Of a stretch of DNA of 64,000 bases, positions 50,615 through 59,915 are shown piece after piece; within the stretch, counting starts at the first letter, position 1, and every line of letters begins with the position of its first letter. This stretch comes from Zymobacter sp047495495 (GTDB taxonomy: Bacteria; Pseudomonadota; Gammaproteobacteria; Pseudomonadales; Halomonadaceae), in assembly GCF_047495495.1 (NCBI RefSeq), contig NZ_CP179930.1, positions 372,001 through 436,000 of the forward strand, in the 5' to 3' direction. The notes under the pieces were generated by a model, which was not told where the DNA came from, did not search any database, and saw nothing but the letters and a program-made list of their open reading frames with translations. The translations under genes were made by a program, and so were the position numbers.

Positions 50615-52162
50615 ATGGCAAAGGAAAAGTCGGTAGGGCTGCTGCGTTCGGGAATGGTCGTGGGCATCATGACCATGCTGTCGCGCGTGTTAGGCATGGT
50701 GCGCGATGTGATGGTGGCAGCGCTATTGGGCGCGGGGGGGACCTCTGATGCCTTCTTCGTCGCGTTCCGCATCCCTAACCTGATGCGTCGCTTGTTTGCC
50801 GAAGGGGCATTCAATCAGGCCTTTGTGCCGGTACTGTCGGAATACGCCACCCGCGACAACCATCGCGAAACGCGGGATCTGCTCAATGCCGTTGCTGGTA
50901 GCTTGGCGATTGTGCTGGCGATCGTGACGGCATTGGGCATGCTGTTTTCATCACAGCTGGTGTATATCTTCGCGCCTGGTTTTCGTGAGCACCCCGATCA
51001 GTTCTTGCTGACGACGCAGCTGCTGGAAGTCATGTTCCCCTATTTGCTGCTGATCTCGCTGGCCGCTTATGCGGGCAGTATCCTCAACAGCTGGGGACGC
51101 TTTTCGATTCCGGCACTGACCCCTATATTCCTCAACGTGACCATGATCATTGCTGTCAAGGTCGCGCCGCTGTTCCCGGAACCGGCCAAGGTGCTGTCAT
51201 GGGGCGTATTGGCGGCGGGGTTCGTACAGCTTGGGTTCCAGTTACCCTTTATCGCTAAACTGCGGTTGCTACCGCTTCCCAAGCCCAACTTCCGTCACCC
51301 TGGGGTGAAGCGGATACTGAAGCTGATGGGGCCAGCGCTGTTCGGGGTCTCCGTGGCGCAGATCAACCTGATGATCAACACCATGCTGGCCTCGATGTTG
51401 ACGGCCGGCAGTGTGACCTGGCTCTATTATTCTGACCGCATGACTGAGTTGCCGCTGGGAGTGTTCGGGGTGGCGATTGGTACCGTTATCCTGCCAGCGC
51501 TGTCGCGACGCCATGCGTCTCAGGATCGGGATCATTTTGCACGGATGTTGGACTGGGGCATCCGCATGGTGCTGCTGGTCAGCGTGCCTGCTGCGGTCGC
51601 CATCTTCCTGATTACACAGCCGCTGCTGATCACACTGTTCAAGTACGGCCGCATTACTGTGCATGACGTCGAGATGACCGCTCAGTGTCTGCGGGTAATG
51701 TCAGTGGGTATCGTGGCCTTTATGCTGATCAAGGTGCTGGCCCCCGGATTCTACGCTCGCCAGAACACGCGGATGCCGGTCAAGATCGGCATGATAGCGA
51801 TGGCGAGCAATATGGTCTTCAACCTGTTGCTGTACAAGCATCTGGCCCATGTCGGGCTGGCGACCTCCACCATGCTGTCGGCGTGTCTGAACGCGGGCAT
51901 GCTGGGGTGGGCGCTGTACCGTGAGAAGGTGCTGGTCTTCCAGCCGGGCTGGTGGCGCTTTATGCTGAGACTGGCCAGTGGCTGCGTGCTGATGGGCGCG
52001 GGGCTGGTACTGTTCACGCCCGAACGCCAGCAGTGGCTGGAATGGAGCATCTATGAGCGTGCATCGGTGATGACGCTTGAAATCACCGTCGCCATGGTCG
52101 GGTACGTCGTCTGGCTGTTCCTGACCGGCATGCGGATGCGCGATTTCAGAATGCAGGGCTGA
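50615..52162 (+). CDS. murJ: Lipid II flippase MurJ
   Basis: MurJ exports lipid II across the inner membrane for peptidoglycan assembly. From MAKEKSVGLLRSG the protein has 515 residues (E. coli has 511) with about 14 hydrophobic segments. The family signature SRVLGMVRDVMVAALLGAGGTSDAFFVAFRIPNLMRRLFAEGAF carries the essential basic and acidic residues of the cavity. A TTG 24 bases earlier is an alternative start. It is followed after 36 bases by ribF. Confidence 0.96.
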   Translation: MAKEKSVGLLRSGMVVGIMTMLSRVLGMVRDVMVAALLGAGGTSDAFFVAFRIPNLMRRLFAEGAFNQAFVPVLSEYATRDNHRETRDLLNAVAGSLAIVLAIVTALGMLFSSQLVYIFAPGFREHPDQFLLTTQLLEVMFPYLLLISLAAYAGSILNSWGRFSIPALTPIFLNVTMIIAVKVAPLFPEPAKVLSWGVLAAGFVQLGFQLPFIAKLRLLPLPKPNFRHPGVKRILKLMGPALFGVSVAQINLMINTMLASMLTAGSVTWLYYSDRMTELPLGVFGVAIGTVILPALSRRHASQDRDHFARMLDWGIRMVLLVSVPAAVAIFLITQPLLITLFKYGRITVHDVEMTAQCLRVMSVGIVAFMLIKVLAPGFYARQNTRMPVKIGMIAMASNMVFNLLLYKHLAHVGLATSTMLSACLNAGMLGWALYREKVLVFQPGWWRFMLRLASGCVLMGAGLVLFTPERQQWLEWSIYERASVMTLEITVAMVGYVVWLFLTGMRMRDFRMQG

Positions 52163-52198
52163 CCGAGCCTGAACGACATTTGGCGGGACGACGAACGT

Positions 52199-53233
52199 AT
52201 GGAACTGATCAGAGGCGTACACAACCTGCGTCCCGAACACCGGGGCAGCGTGGTAACGATCGGCAACTTCGATGGTGTGCACAAGGGACACCAGATGTTG
52301 CTGAACCGTTTGCGTCGTCTGGCTGACCAGCAGCATCAGCCATTGACCGTGGTGCTGTTCGAACCCCAGCCGCGTGAATACTTCGGCGCCGATCAGGCCC
52401 CTGCGCGACTGACGCTGCTGCGTGACAAGGTGCGTCTGCTGGCGCGCTGCGGTGTCGATCGCGTGCTGTGCCTGGCCTTCAACCAGCGCCTGCGCGAGCT
52501 GTCTGCCCAGCAGTTCATCGAGCAGATTCTCGTGAAGGGACTGGGCGCGTCCTATGTCGTGGTGGGCGATGATTTCCGGTTCGGCTGTGATCGCAAGGGT
52601 GATTTCACCCTGTTGCAGCAGCAGGGCGCGCAGCACGGCTTCCACACCGAGCATGCGGCGACCTTCCAGCTCGACGACGAGCGTGTCTCCAGCAGTCGTG
52701 TGCGCACGTTGTTGGCGTCAGGGAATTTCCGGCAGGTGGCCTGCCTGCTAGGACGCGCTTTCTGCTATGAAGGGCGAGTACGCCAAGACCGCCAGTTGGG
52801 GCGAACGCTGGGTGTGCCGACCGCCAACCTTCCGCTGCCTATGAAGCCGCCTGCACTGCAGGGTGTGTACGTTGTGGCGGTGAAAACGGAAGACGAGCAG
52901 GTGCACTGGGGTGTTGCCAACATTGGCTGGCGTCCGACCGTGGGCAGCACGCGCCCCGTGCTGGAAGTACACCTGCTGGACTTTTCAGGGAATCTCTACG
53001 GCCAGCGGCTGACGGTCATTCCCTGTCAGCGACTGCGTAGAGAGATGCGTTTCGATGGCATTGACGCCTTACGCGCGCAGCTGATGCGTGACATTGATGC
53101 CGGACACCATTACGCCGAGCGTATGGCCGCCGGAGCCGAAGGTTCATCACGTCTGAGCGCGCTCTGCCGTGACGATGCCGACGGCTGGACACTGCTGGCG
53201 ACTGCGCCGGCAGTGACAGAATCTGCGTCCTGA
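52199..53233 (+). CDS. ribF: Bifunctional riboflavin kinase/FMN adenylyltransferase
   Basis: RibF makes FMN and then FAD from riboflavin. The 344 residues show the N-terminal adenylyltransferase nucleotide motif TIGNFDGVHKGHQ (residues 20-32) and VVGDDFRFG, and the C-terminal kinase motif GRTLGVPTANLPL with ANIGWRPT. Normal arrangement murJ-ribF-ileS-lspA. No flavin riboswitch is seen upstream. Confidence 0.97.
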   Translation: MELIRGVHNLRPEHRGSVVTIGNFDGVHKGHQMLLNRLRRLADQQHQPLTVVLFEPQPREYFGADQAPARLTLLRDKVRLLARCGVDRVLCLAFNQRLRELSAQQFIEQILVKGLGASYVVVGDDFRFGCDRKGDFTLLQQQGAQHGFHTEHAATFQLDDERVSSSRVRTLLASGNFRQVACLLGRAFCYEGRVRQDRQLGRTLGVPTANLPLPMKPPALQGVYVVAVKTEDEQVHWGVANIGWRPTVGSTRPVLEVHLLDFSGNLYGQRLTVIPCQRLRREMRFDGIDALRAQLMRDIDAGHHYAERMAAGAEGSSRLSALCRDDADGWTLLATAPAVTESAS

Positions 53234-53290
53234 CCGGGCGCACGCTGTATCTACATTTCCAATTGACCTGAATCAGGCGACGAGTTGTCC

Positions 53291-56152
53291 ATGAGCGATT
53301 CCAAGAACGACCGCAAGGATTACAAGCATACGCTGAACCTGCCTCAGACCGACTTCCCGATGCGGGGTGGTCTGCCGAAGCAAGAGCCGCAGCGATTGGC
53401 CCGTTGGACCGAGATGGACCTGTACGGCATGATTCGCCGCGCGCGCAAAGACAAGCCGCTGTTCCTGCTGCACGATGGCCCTCCCTATGCCAACGGCGAC
53501 ATCCACATTGGTCACGCCGTCAACAAGATCCTCAAGGACATCATCATCAAGTCGAAGACCGTCGCGGGCTTCGATGCGCCTTACGTGCCGGGCTGGGACT
53601 GCCATGGTCTGCCGATCGAGCACAAGGTCGAAACGCTGTACGGCAAGGACATGTCCGCTGCCCGTACGCGTGAACTGTGCCGTGAATACGCCGCACAGCA
53701 GGTCGAAGGCCAGATGGCCGGCTTCATCCGCCTGGGCGTGCTGGGTGACTGGAATCATCCCTACCGCACCATGGATTTCGATAACGAAGCGGGTGAAATC
53801 CGTGCGCTGGCGCGTCTGGTTGAAGAAGGCTATGTCTTCAAGGGTCTGAAACCGGTTAACTGGTGCTTCGATTGCGGTTCTGCACTGGCGGAAGCCGAAG
53901 TCGAATATCAGGACAAGAAATCCGATGCCATCGACGTTGCGTTTGAAGTGGTTCCGGACGACAGCGCCAAGCTGGCGGCAGCCTTCGGTCTGACGTCGCT
54001 GCCGAAGACGACTTCCATCGTTATCTGGACCACCACACCGTGGACCATTCCGGCCAACCAAGCGCTCAACGTTCACCCCGACTTCGTCTACGTGCTGGTC
54101 GATACCGGTGATCGCATCCTGCTGCTGGCTGAAACGCTCTATGAAGCGTGTCTGGAACGCTATGGGATGACGGGTCAAGTCATTGCTCGCGCTCAGGGCA
54201 GCGCGCTGGAAAACATCCGCTTCCAGCACCCGTTCTACGACCGCGTTTCTCCGGTCTTCTTGGCGGAATACGTCGAAGACGGTGCCGGTACCGGTATCGT
54301 TCACTCTGCACCGGCCTACGGTGAGGACGACTTTTATACCTGCCGTCGCAATGGCTTCACTAACGATGACATCCTGAACCCGGTACAGTCGAATGGTCAC
54401 TACGTGGACGATCTGCCGTTCTTCGGTGGCATGTTCATCTGGAAGGCCAACCCGCTGATCATCGAGAAGCTGCGCGAAGTCAACTCGCTGATGGCGCACG
54501 ACCCGATCGTGCACAGCTACATGCACTGCTGGCGCCACAAAACGCCGTTGATCTACCGTGCAACGGCGCAGTGGTTCATCGGTATGGACCACCAGCCTGA
54601 AGAAGGCCGCGCTACGCTGCGCGAAGCGGCCAAGCAGAGTGTCGAAGATACTCAGTTCGTTCCGGCATGGGGCAAGGCGCGTTTGCAGGGCATGATCGAA
54701 CAGCGTCCTGACTGGTGTATCTCTCGCCAGCGCAACTGGGGCGTGCCGATTCCGTTCTTCCTCCACCGTCAGACGGGTGAGCTGCATCCGCGTACCGTCG
54801 AGCTGATGGAAGACGTTGCACGCTTGGTCGAGAAGTCGGGCATCGAAGCATGGTTCAGCCTTGATCCGGCTACGCTGCTGGGCGACGAAGCCGACAAGTA
54901 CGAGAAAGTGACGGATACGCTGGACGTATGGTTCGACTCCGGAACGACCCACTACCACGTTCTGCGCTGCTCGCACCCGATGGGGCATGAAGAAGGTCCG
55001 CGTGCAGACATGTACCTCGAAGGCTCCGACCAGCACCGTGGCTGGTTCCAGTCCTCGCTGCTGACGGGCGCGGGCATCGACGGCCACGCGCCGTACCGCT
55101 CGCTGCTGACGCACGGTTTCACCGTGGACGCTCAGGGCCGCAAGATGTCCAAGTCGATCGGCAACACGGTTGCTCCGCAGGAAGTCATGGACAAACTGGG
55201 CGCCGATATCCTGCGTCTGTGGGTGGCTTCGACCGACTACAGTGGTGAGATGGCGATCTCCGACGAGATCCTCAAGCGCACGGCCGATGCCTATCGTCGT
55301 ATCCGCAACACGGCGCGCTTCATGCTGGCGAACATCAACGGTTTCGAACCGGCCAAGCATAGCGTGGCACCTGCTGACATGCTGGCGCTCGACCGTTGGG
55401 CCATCGACCGTGCCGCACAGCTGCAGGAACGCATCCAGAAAGCGTACGAAGAGTATCGCTTCCTTGATGTATATCAGCAGCTATTGACGTTCTGCTCCAG
55501 CGATATGGGGGGGTTCTACCTCGACATTATCAAGGATCGTCAGTACACCACGCAGGAAGACTCGCTGGCGCGCCGCAGCTGCCAGACGGCACTGTTCAAG
55601 ATCCTCTCTGCGCTGACGCGCTGGATCTCTCCGATCCTGTCGTTCACCGCCGAAGAGATCTACGGACTGCTGCCGGGCGAACGTCTCGAAAGCGTACATC
55701 TGGAAGAGTATGCCGACGACCTGACCTGCCTGCCGAACGACGATGCGTTCGGTCGTGAATTCTGGGAAGACGTGATGGCCGTCAAACATGCGGTCAACAA
55801 GTGCTTGGAAGACGCGCGTAACCAGGGACTGGTCAAGGGCTCGCTGGATACTGAAGTAACGCTGTTCGCTAACGACGCGCTGCTGACAACGCTGGGCCGT
55901 CTGGATGACGAACTGCGTTTCGTACTGCTGACATCTGACGCGATGCTCAAGCCGCTCGCGGACGCTGTGGATGCAACGGATACTGAAATCGACGGTCTCA
56001 AGGTCAGCGTTCGTGTCAGCCCGTATCCGAAATGCGAGCGCAGCTGGGAGCACCGTCCGGAAGTCGGTCAGGATCCTGAGCACCCGACGCTGTGCGCACG
56101 CTGCATTGCCAACCTGCCGGAAGGCCCGGGCGAAGTCCGTCACTTCGTGTGA
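53291..56152 (+). CDS. ileS: Isoleucyl-tRNA synthetase
   Basis: A class I synthetase of 953 residues from MSDSKNDRKD; a TTG two codons earlier is less likely. It has HIGH at residues 72-75, an editing domain (TTPWTIPANQAL), KMSKS at 618-622, and a C-terminal zinc site (the Cys in YPKCERSW plus LCARC). This is the bacterial-type IleRS (E. coli-like length), and no second mupirocin-resistant copy is in the window. It is 57 bases after ribF. Confidence 0.98.
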   Translation: MSDSKNDRKDYKHTLNLPQTDFPMRGGLPKQEPQRLARWTEMDLYGMIRRARKDKPLFLLHDGPPYANGDIHIGHAVNKILKDIIIKSKTVAGFDAPYVPGWDCHGLPIEHKVETLYGKDMSAARTRELCREYAAQQVEGQMAGFIRLGVLGDWNHPYRTMDFDNEAGEIRALARLVEEGYVFKGLKPVNWCFDCGSALAEAEVEYQDKKSDAIDVAFEVVPDDSAKLAAAFGLTSLPKTTSIVIWTTTPWTIPANQALNVHPDFVYVLVDTGDRILLLAETLYEACLERYGMTGQVIARAQGSALENIRFQHPFYDRVSPVFLAEYVEDGAGTGIVHSAPAYGEDDFYTCRRNGFTNDDILNPVQSNGHYVDDLPFFGGMFIWKANPLIIEKLREVNSLMAHDPIVHSYMHCWRHKTPLIYRATAQWFIGMDHQPEEGRATLREAAKQSVEDTQFVPAWGKARLQGMIEQRPDWCISRQRNWGVPIPFFLHRQTGELHPRTVELMEDVARLVEKSGIEAWFSLDPATLLGDEADKYEKVTDTLDVWFDSGTTHYHVLRCSHPMGHEEGPRADMYLEGSDQHRGWFQSSLLTGAGIDGHAPYRSLLTHGFTVDAQGRKMSKSIGNTVAPQEVMDKLGADILRLWVASTDYSGEMAISDEILKRTADAYRRIRNTARFMLANINGFEPAKHSVAPADMLALDRWAIDRAAQLQERIQKAYEEYRFLDVYQQLLTFCSSDMGGFYLDIIKDRQYTTQEDSLARRSCQTALFKILSALTRWISPILSFTAEEIYGLLPGERLESVHLEEYADDLTCLPNDDAFGREFWEDVMAVKHAVNKCLEDARNQGLVKGSLDTEVTLFANDALLTTLGRLDDELRFVLLTSDAMLKPLADAVDATDTEIDGLKVSVRVSPYPKCERSWEHRPEVGQDPEHPTLCARCIANLPEGPGEVRHFV

Positions 56153-56380
56153 CGTGCCGCCGGTAGCGCTTGATCGGGTACTCGTGGACACTTCCGGCCT
56201 TGGTCGGAGGTGTCTCGGTCTCGCTGATGTGAGCGCTGTCCATGGGGACTGGCAGACGGCGTAGGTCGAGGTCGCTTTCTTTAAGCGCGCATGGCCTGCG
56301 TCCGGATCATTGCAATGGCAGATGCCGAGGGGTATCTGCCATTGTGTTTCCTATCACTTCTATTGCAGGGAAGCGATGTC

Positions 56381-56923
56381 ATGAGTAGCCACTCGAACGG
56401 ACATCAGGTGCCAGATGGAAAGCCGATGAAATCGGCGATCAGCTGGATCTGGCTATCGGTGCTGATGATCGTGCTGGATCTGGGATCGAAGGCACTGGTA
56501 AGACTTTATTTGGGTGAGAACGACGCGGTCACGGTTATTCCGGGCTTCTTCGATCTTCGCCTGCTGTACAACTACGGCGCAGCGTTCAGTTTCCTTGCCG
56601 ACCATTCCGGTTGGCAGCGCTGGCTGTTCGCCATCATTGCCATTGCCGTCGTAATCGGCATGATCGTGTGGATGATGCGCATGCCGCGCAACCGCTACTG
56701 GCAGGCCATTTCGGCCGCGTTGGTCGTTGGCGGTGCCCTGGGCAACTTATATGACCGCGTGTTGGCCGGTCGCGTCACAGACTTTCTGTCATTCCACTGG
56801 CAGAATACGTACTACTATCCCGCCTTCAATATCGCTGATTCCGCCATCGTGGTGGGCATGCTGATGCTGATCTGGGATAGCCTGCGCCGTAAGAAACCCG
56901 CAGTTTCCGATCCGGCGGCTTGA
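56381..56923 (+). CDS. lspA: Prolipoprotein signal peptidase II
   Basis: An inner-membrane aspartyl protease that removes lipoprotein signal peptides, such as that of BamD in this window. The 180 residues from MSSHSNGHQV have four hydrophobic segments. Catalytic residues are Asp125 in GNLYDRVLAG and Asp153 in FNIADSAIVVG, and NYGAAFSF is the conserved loop. The frame is open 90 bases further upstream, but that part reads like spacer. The usual downstream gene fkpB is absent. Confidence 0.96.
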   Translation: MSSHSNGHQVPDGKPMKSAISWIWLSVLMIVLDLGSKALVRLYLGENDAVTVIPGFFDLRLLYNYGAAFSFLADHSGWQRWLFAIIAIAVVIGMIVWMMRMPRNRYWQAISAALVVGGALGNLYDRVLAGRVTDFLSFHWQNTYYYPAFNIADSAIVVGMLMLIWDSLRRKKPAVSDPAA

Positions 56924-57076
56924 TACCCATAGGCTGATACCCGCACCGCAGAGGGTGCCGGGTCACTTCTCGCCTATTCAAAGACCTCGCTGTCCTATCC
57001 TAGAGACAAGGACAGCGCTTTCATGTCTGAATGCGCCGTGCCACGGTGGTTCATTACTGCAACGAGGCCTTTTACC

Positions 57077-58051
57077 ATGAGCGATTCAACGCCATCCATG
57101 CGGATCCTTCTCGCCAACCCGCGAGGGTTCTGTGCGGGGGTCGACCGTGCGATCGACATCGTCAATCGCGCCCTCGATATCTTTGGCGCGCCGCTCTATG
57201 TCCGCCATGAAGTTGTCCACAACCGGTTCGTCGTCGACACGCTGCGTGCTCGCGGTGCGATCTTTGTTGAGGAGCTGGATGATGTGCCGGACAACACGCT
57301 GGTGATCTTTTCCGCTCACGGGGTACCGAAATCGGTGCAGCTGGAAGCCGAAGCGCGCGGACTCAAGGTTTTCGATGCGACCTGCCCGCTGGTCACCAAG
57401 GTGCATATGGAAGTGCTGCGCTACTCGCGTCACGCCCAAGAGTGCATCCTGATCGGTCACGAAGGGCATCCAGAGGTGGAAGGCACCCTCGGGCGCTATG
57501 ATCACAGCTTTGGTGGCAACATCTACCTGGTGGAAGATGCCGAGGATGTGGCCGCATTGAACGTGAAGGATCCCGAGCATCTGGCATATGTCACTCAGAC
57601 GACGCTATCGATGGACGACACTGCTGCCGTTATCGACGCACTGCGTGACAAGTACCCCGCCATCAAGGGGCCGGGCAAGGATGACATCTGCTATGCCACG
57701 CAGAACCGCCAAGATGCGGTGCGCCAGCTGGCCGTAGATAGCGATGTCGTACTGGTAGTCGGTAGCCCGAACAGCTCCAACTCCAATCGTCTGCGCGAAC
57801 TGGCCGAACGGATGGATACGCCTGCTCACCTGATCGACGATGCCAGCCAGATCGACCCGGCATGGTTTGAAGGCTGCACCGCCATCGGCCTGACCGCGGG
57901 TGCGAGTGCCCCAGAGATACTGGTCGAAGGTGTCATCAACCGTCTGCGCGAGCTGGGGGCGGGACTGCCCGAAGAGCTAGAAGGGCGTAAGGAAACCATG
58001 ACCTTCAACCTGCCGCGTGAACTGCGCACAGGGATTATCGCAAGTCACTGA
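57077..58051 (+). CDS. ispH: 4-hydroxy-3-methylbut-2-enyl diphosphate reductase
   Basis: The last step of the MEP isoprenoid pathway, giving IPP and DMAPP. The 324 residues start at MSDSTPSMRILLANPRG (the core begins at MRILL). The three Fe-S cysteines are in RGFCAGVDRA (Cys19), DATCPLVTKVH and DDICYATQNRQ. EHLAYVTQTTLS and GSPNSSNSNRL are family motifs. Just upstream is the inverted repeat GCTGTCCT/AGGACAGC (56989-57016). A 12-base inverted repeat follows the stop. Confidence 0.96.
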   Translation: MSDSTPSMRILLANPRGFCAGVDRAIDIVNRALDIFGAPLYVRHEVVHNRFVVDTLRARGAIFVEELDDVPDNTLVIFSAHGVPKSVQLEAEARGLKVFDATCPLVTKVHMEVLRYSRHAQECILIGHEGHPEVEGTLGRYDHSFGGNIYLVEDAEDVAALNVKDPEHLAYVTQTTLSMDDTAAVIDALRDKYPAIKGPGKDDICYATQNRQDAVRQLAVDSDVVLVVGSPNSSNSNRLRELAERMDTPAHLIDDASQIDPAWFEGCTAIGLTAGASAPEILVEGVINRLRELGAGLPEELEGRKETMTFNLPRELRTGIIASH

Positions 58052-58060
58052 TATCACGTT

Positions 58061-58104
58061 GTTTGAGCGAAATGAGTCAGTTGTTCCGGCCCTTTCGCTC
58101 AAAC
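58061..58104. terminator. Inverted repeat between ispH and the convergent gene pair
   Basis: GTTTGAGCGAAA (58061-58072) and TTTCGCTCAAAC (58093-58104) are perfect complements around a 20-base loop. There is no long T run. It lies between convergent genes and probably acts as a terminator or 3' end stabiliser. Confidence 0.5.
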
Positions 58105-58109
58105 ATTCT

Positions 58110-58574
58110 TCATTTAAGAGGAGAGGGGAGTCTTTTCCTGATCTTCAATGTGCTTCTCATTTTTATTCGTCTCTTTATTTCCTTATAAAGACGGCCTGTA
58201 AAAAAAGTGGGCTTTCTCGTAATGGATAATTCCCATGGTATTTCTGAAATAAATTGGAATAAAATGCTGTCTTTTTGTACCGCGAGCATTTTGAATATGC
58301 CGGTGGCATAAGGGACGAACATCGTCATGCTGTCCAAAGTCGATTTTTTATGTAGATCGACATGCGATATATAGAGGGCTTCTTCAAAAAGAGTGTCATC
58401 TGTTGTGAACAATATGTAAGTACCATTGCCGGCATCAACACACGCTTCTAATAGACAGCCGGGTACCATGATACCCGTATCGCTCTCTTTTATGCATATT
58501 TCCGAACATGATGATTTATACTGGGTACGGTCAGTTCTTATGATAAGTTGAACATCTATAGTGTTGTCTTTCAT
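58110..58574 (-). CDS. Hypothetical protein, putative immunity partner
   Basis: The start MKDNTIDVQLIIRTD is chosen because TGGAG lies 5-6 bases upstream, giving 154 residues. A longer frame begins inside the preceding gene. It is predicted cytoplasmic, with alternating strands (IIRTD, IMVPGC, TYILFTTDD) and a basic C-terminus. I recognise no family. The start is within two bases of the stop of the toxin-like gene, so the two are translationally coupled, as for toxin-immunity pairs. Composition is AT-rich relative to the backbone. Confidence 0.55.
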   Translation of the reverse strand: MKDNTIDVQLIIRTDRTQYKSSCSEICIKESDTGIMVPGCLLEACVDAGNGTYILFTTDDTLFEEALYISHVDLHKKSTLDSMTMFVPYATGIFKMLAVQKDSILFQFISEIPWELSITRKPTFFTGRLYKEIKRRIKMRSTLKIRKRLPSPLK

Positions 58575-58575
58575 A

Positions 58576-59286
58576 TCAACTCCAGAGATTACCAGCGCCC
58601 CTCGCGGCAAGTGCACCTCCAATAAATCCACCTACGATGACGCATACAGGAGCACCTGGTCCACAGACCAAGCCTGCAGCAGCGCCTCCCGCCCATCCTC
58701 CGGCTAGCCCCGATCCCATAATGAATGTTTGTCGCCCAGCTTCATTCAATTTGTCATCTGCGTTGTATACTTCACGTATAGATATAGCGATAGACAAGAA
58801 TAAAAGACCTTTCCCCACACGAGATAAAGTCCCCATCCTTTGGTTTACAGCACTGTTCGATCTTCCGGCAGATTCAACGATGCTTGCATATACGCTATTT
58901 TGTTGCTCGGCAGAAAGAGCTTCAAATGGAATATGCTCTCCATACATGGATGTCGCTTTTTTTATGACAAGCTCTTCTAGCGTTTTCCCAGTAGCTTTCA
59001 ATTGGTGAGCCATTGCTTGACCCAGAGGAGTGCTCCTTTGTCTGATCAAGTCCATTATTATATTGCGCGTTTCCTGAGCCACTTGTTTCCATGTTGTAGA
59101 GCCATTGGCGACTTTTTCTTTTAGACTGTCAGACATTTCTTTTATTCGTCTCGAATACTCAAGACGTAAATTTGGATCAATAGTTAAGCGCGCTGCGGCA
59201 GTAGTCACATCGCCTTGCAACATGTTTATAGCATCTTCGAATGCATTTTGGCCGTTATCATATTTTATTATCCCTATCCTTCTCAA
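58576..59286 (-). CDS. Toxin-like protein with C-terminal glycine-zipper membrane domain
   Basis: The 236 residues probably start at TTG (no better ATG in frame). The helical N-terminal half has VAQETRNIIMDLIRQRSTPLG and ALSAEQQNSVYASIVESAGR. The C-terminal half has a hydrophobic LLFLSIAISI segment and a glycine zipper (SGLAGGWAGGAAAGLVCGPG, then GGFIGGALAARGAG). This pattern resembles pore-forming C-terminal toxin domains I know from Rhs and T6SS effectors; the similarity is from memory, not a search. Lacking a delivery domain, it may be an orphan toxin module. It is coupled to a small downstream gene as possible immunity. Confidence 0.55.
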   Translation of the reverse strand: MRRIGIIKYDNGQNAFEDAINMLQGDVTTAAARLTIDPNLRLEYSRRIKEMSDSLKEKVANGSTTWKQVAQETRNIIMDLIRQRSTPLGQAMAHQLKATGKTLEELVIKKATSMYGEHIPFEALSAEQQNSVYASIVESAGRSNSAVNQRMGTLSRVGKGLLFLSIAISIREVYNADDKLNEAGRQTFIMGSGLAGGWAGGAAAGLVCGPGAPVCVIVGGFIGGALAARGAGNLWS

Positions 59287-59525
59287 TTGTGGCGAATAGA
59301 TATGTGATTATTTATAACGGCACGTCATTTATTATGACAATTGACAATGGGTTAATATGATCCATCGGGGATTTTTTATTCTATAGTTAATGGTGCTAAA
59401 AATGCACCTATAATGAGTTAAATTACTCATATTTGACTATTGTCGGTAACTCGCTTTCTTCCTGTCTCTAGAACGGCTTTGTCTTGTCGTAGACCTTCTT
59501 GAGCACAGACAGGAGGAAGCACTAT

Positions 59526-59915
59526 ATGCTTTTGTTAGCGCATGACGTAAATGACCGCGGCTTCATGCTATGGGAGGCGTTGGTCAGCTGTGGAGTGCTG
59601 GCGGCTATGACGCAGGCATTGATGAGCGTTTCGCTGGCAACACTCAAAGCGGAGGGCGTTCGGTTTGAACAGCAGGCGGCGCAGCGCTGGGCATTGTCGA
59701 CGGCGGATCAGTTGGCGGCAGGCGCTTCGTTGGCGGGGCGGGTGGCTTTGAGAGACGCGTTGCTGCCGTCGGGTGTGGCCTGTTTGAGTGAGCATCCTCC
59801 TTGGCGGCTGTTATCTGTTCGCTGGCAGCGCGATCGGCAGCGGCCCCTGCCTGAGTGCTATGGGGACTGGCCACTTGCGCAGCAACTGTGTCTGGATGAG
59901 GAGCCCTGCGCATGA
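59526..59915 (+). CDS. Type IV pilus minor pilin, PilV-like
   Basis: ATG 59526 has AGGAGG upstream, although the frame is open from a TTG at 59499. The 129-residue protein has a prepilin signal: cleavage after Gly in DRG-FMLWEALVS, with Glu at position +5 and a hydrophobic helix after it. The C-terminal region has three cysteines. It overlaps the next gene by ATGA, forming a pilV-pilW-pilX-like operon for pilus assembly. Assignment to PilV rests on position and the FxLxEAL start. Confidence 0.7.
   Translation: MLLLAHDVNDRGFMLWEALVSCGVLAAMTQALMSVSLATLKAEGVRFEQQAAQRWALSTADQLAAGASLAGRVALRDALLPSGVACLSEHPPWRLLSVRWQRDRQRPLPECYGDWPLAQQLCLDEEPCA

Noticed and set aside
53273..55360. Long minus-strand open frame (695 codons) opposite ileS
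   Set aside because: It mirrors the codon pattern of ileS, has no family resemblance or ribosome site, and ileS is certain on the other strand.
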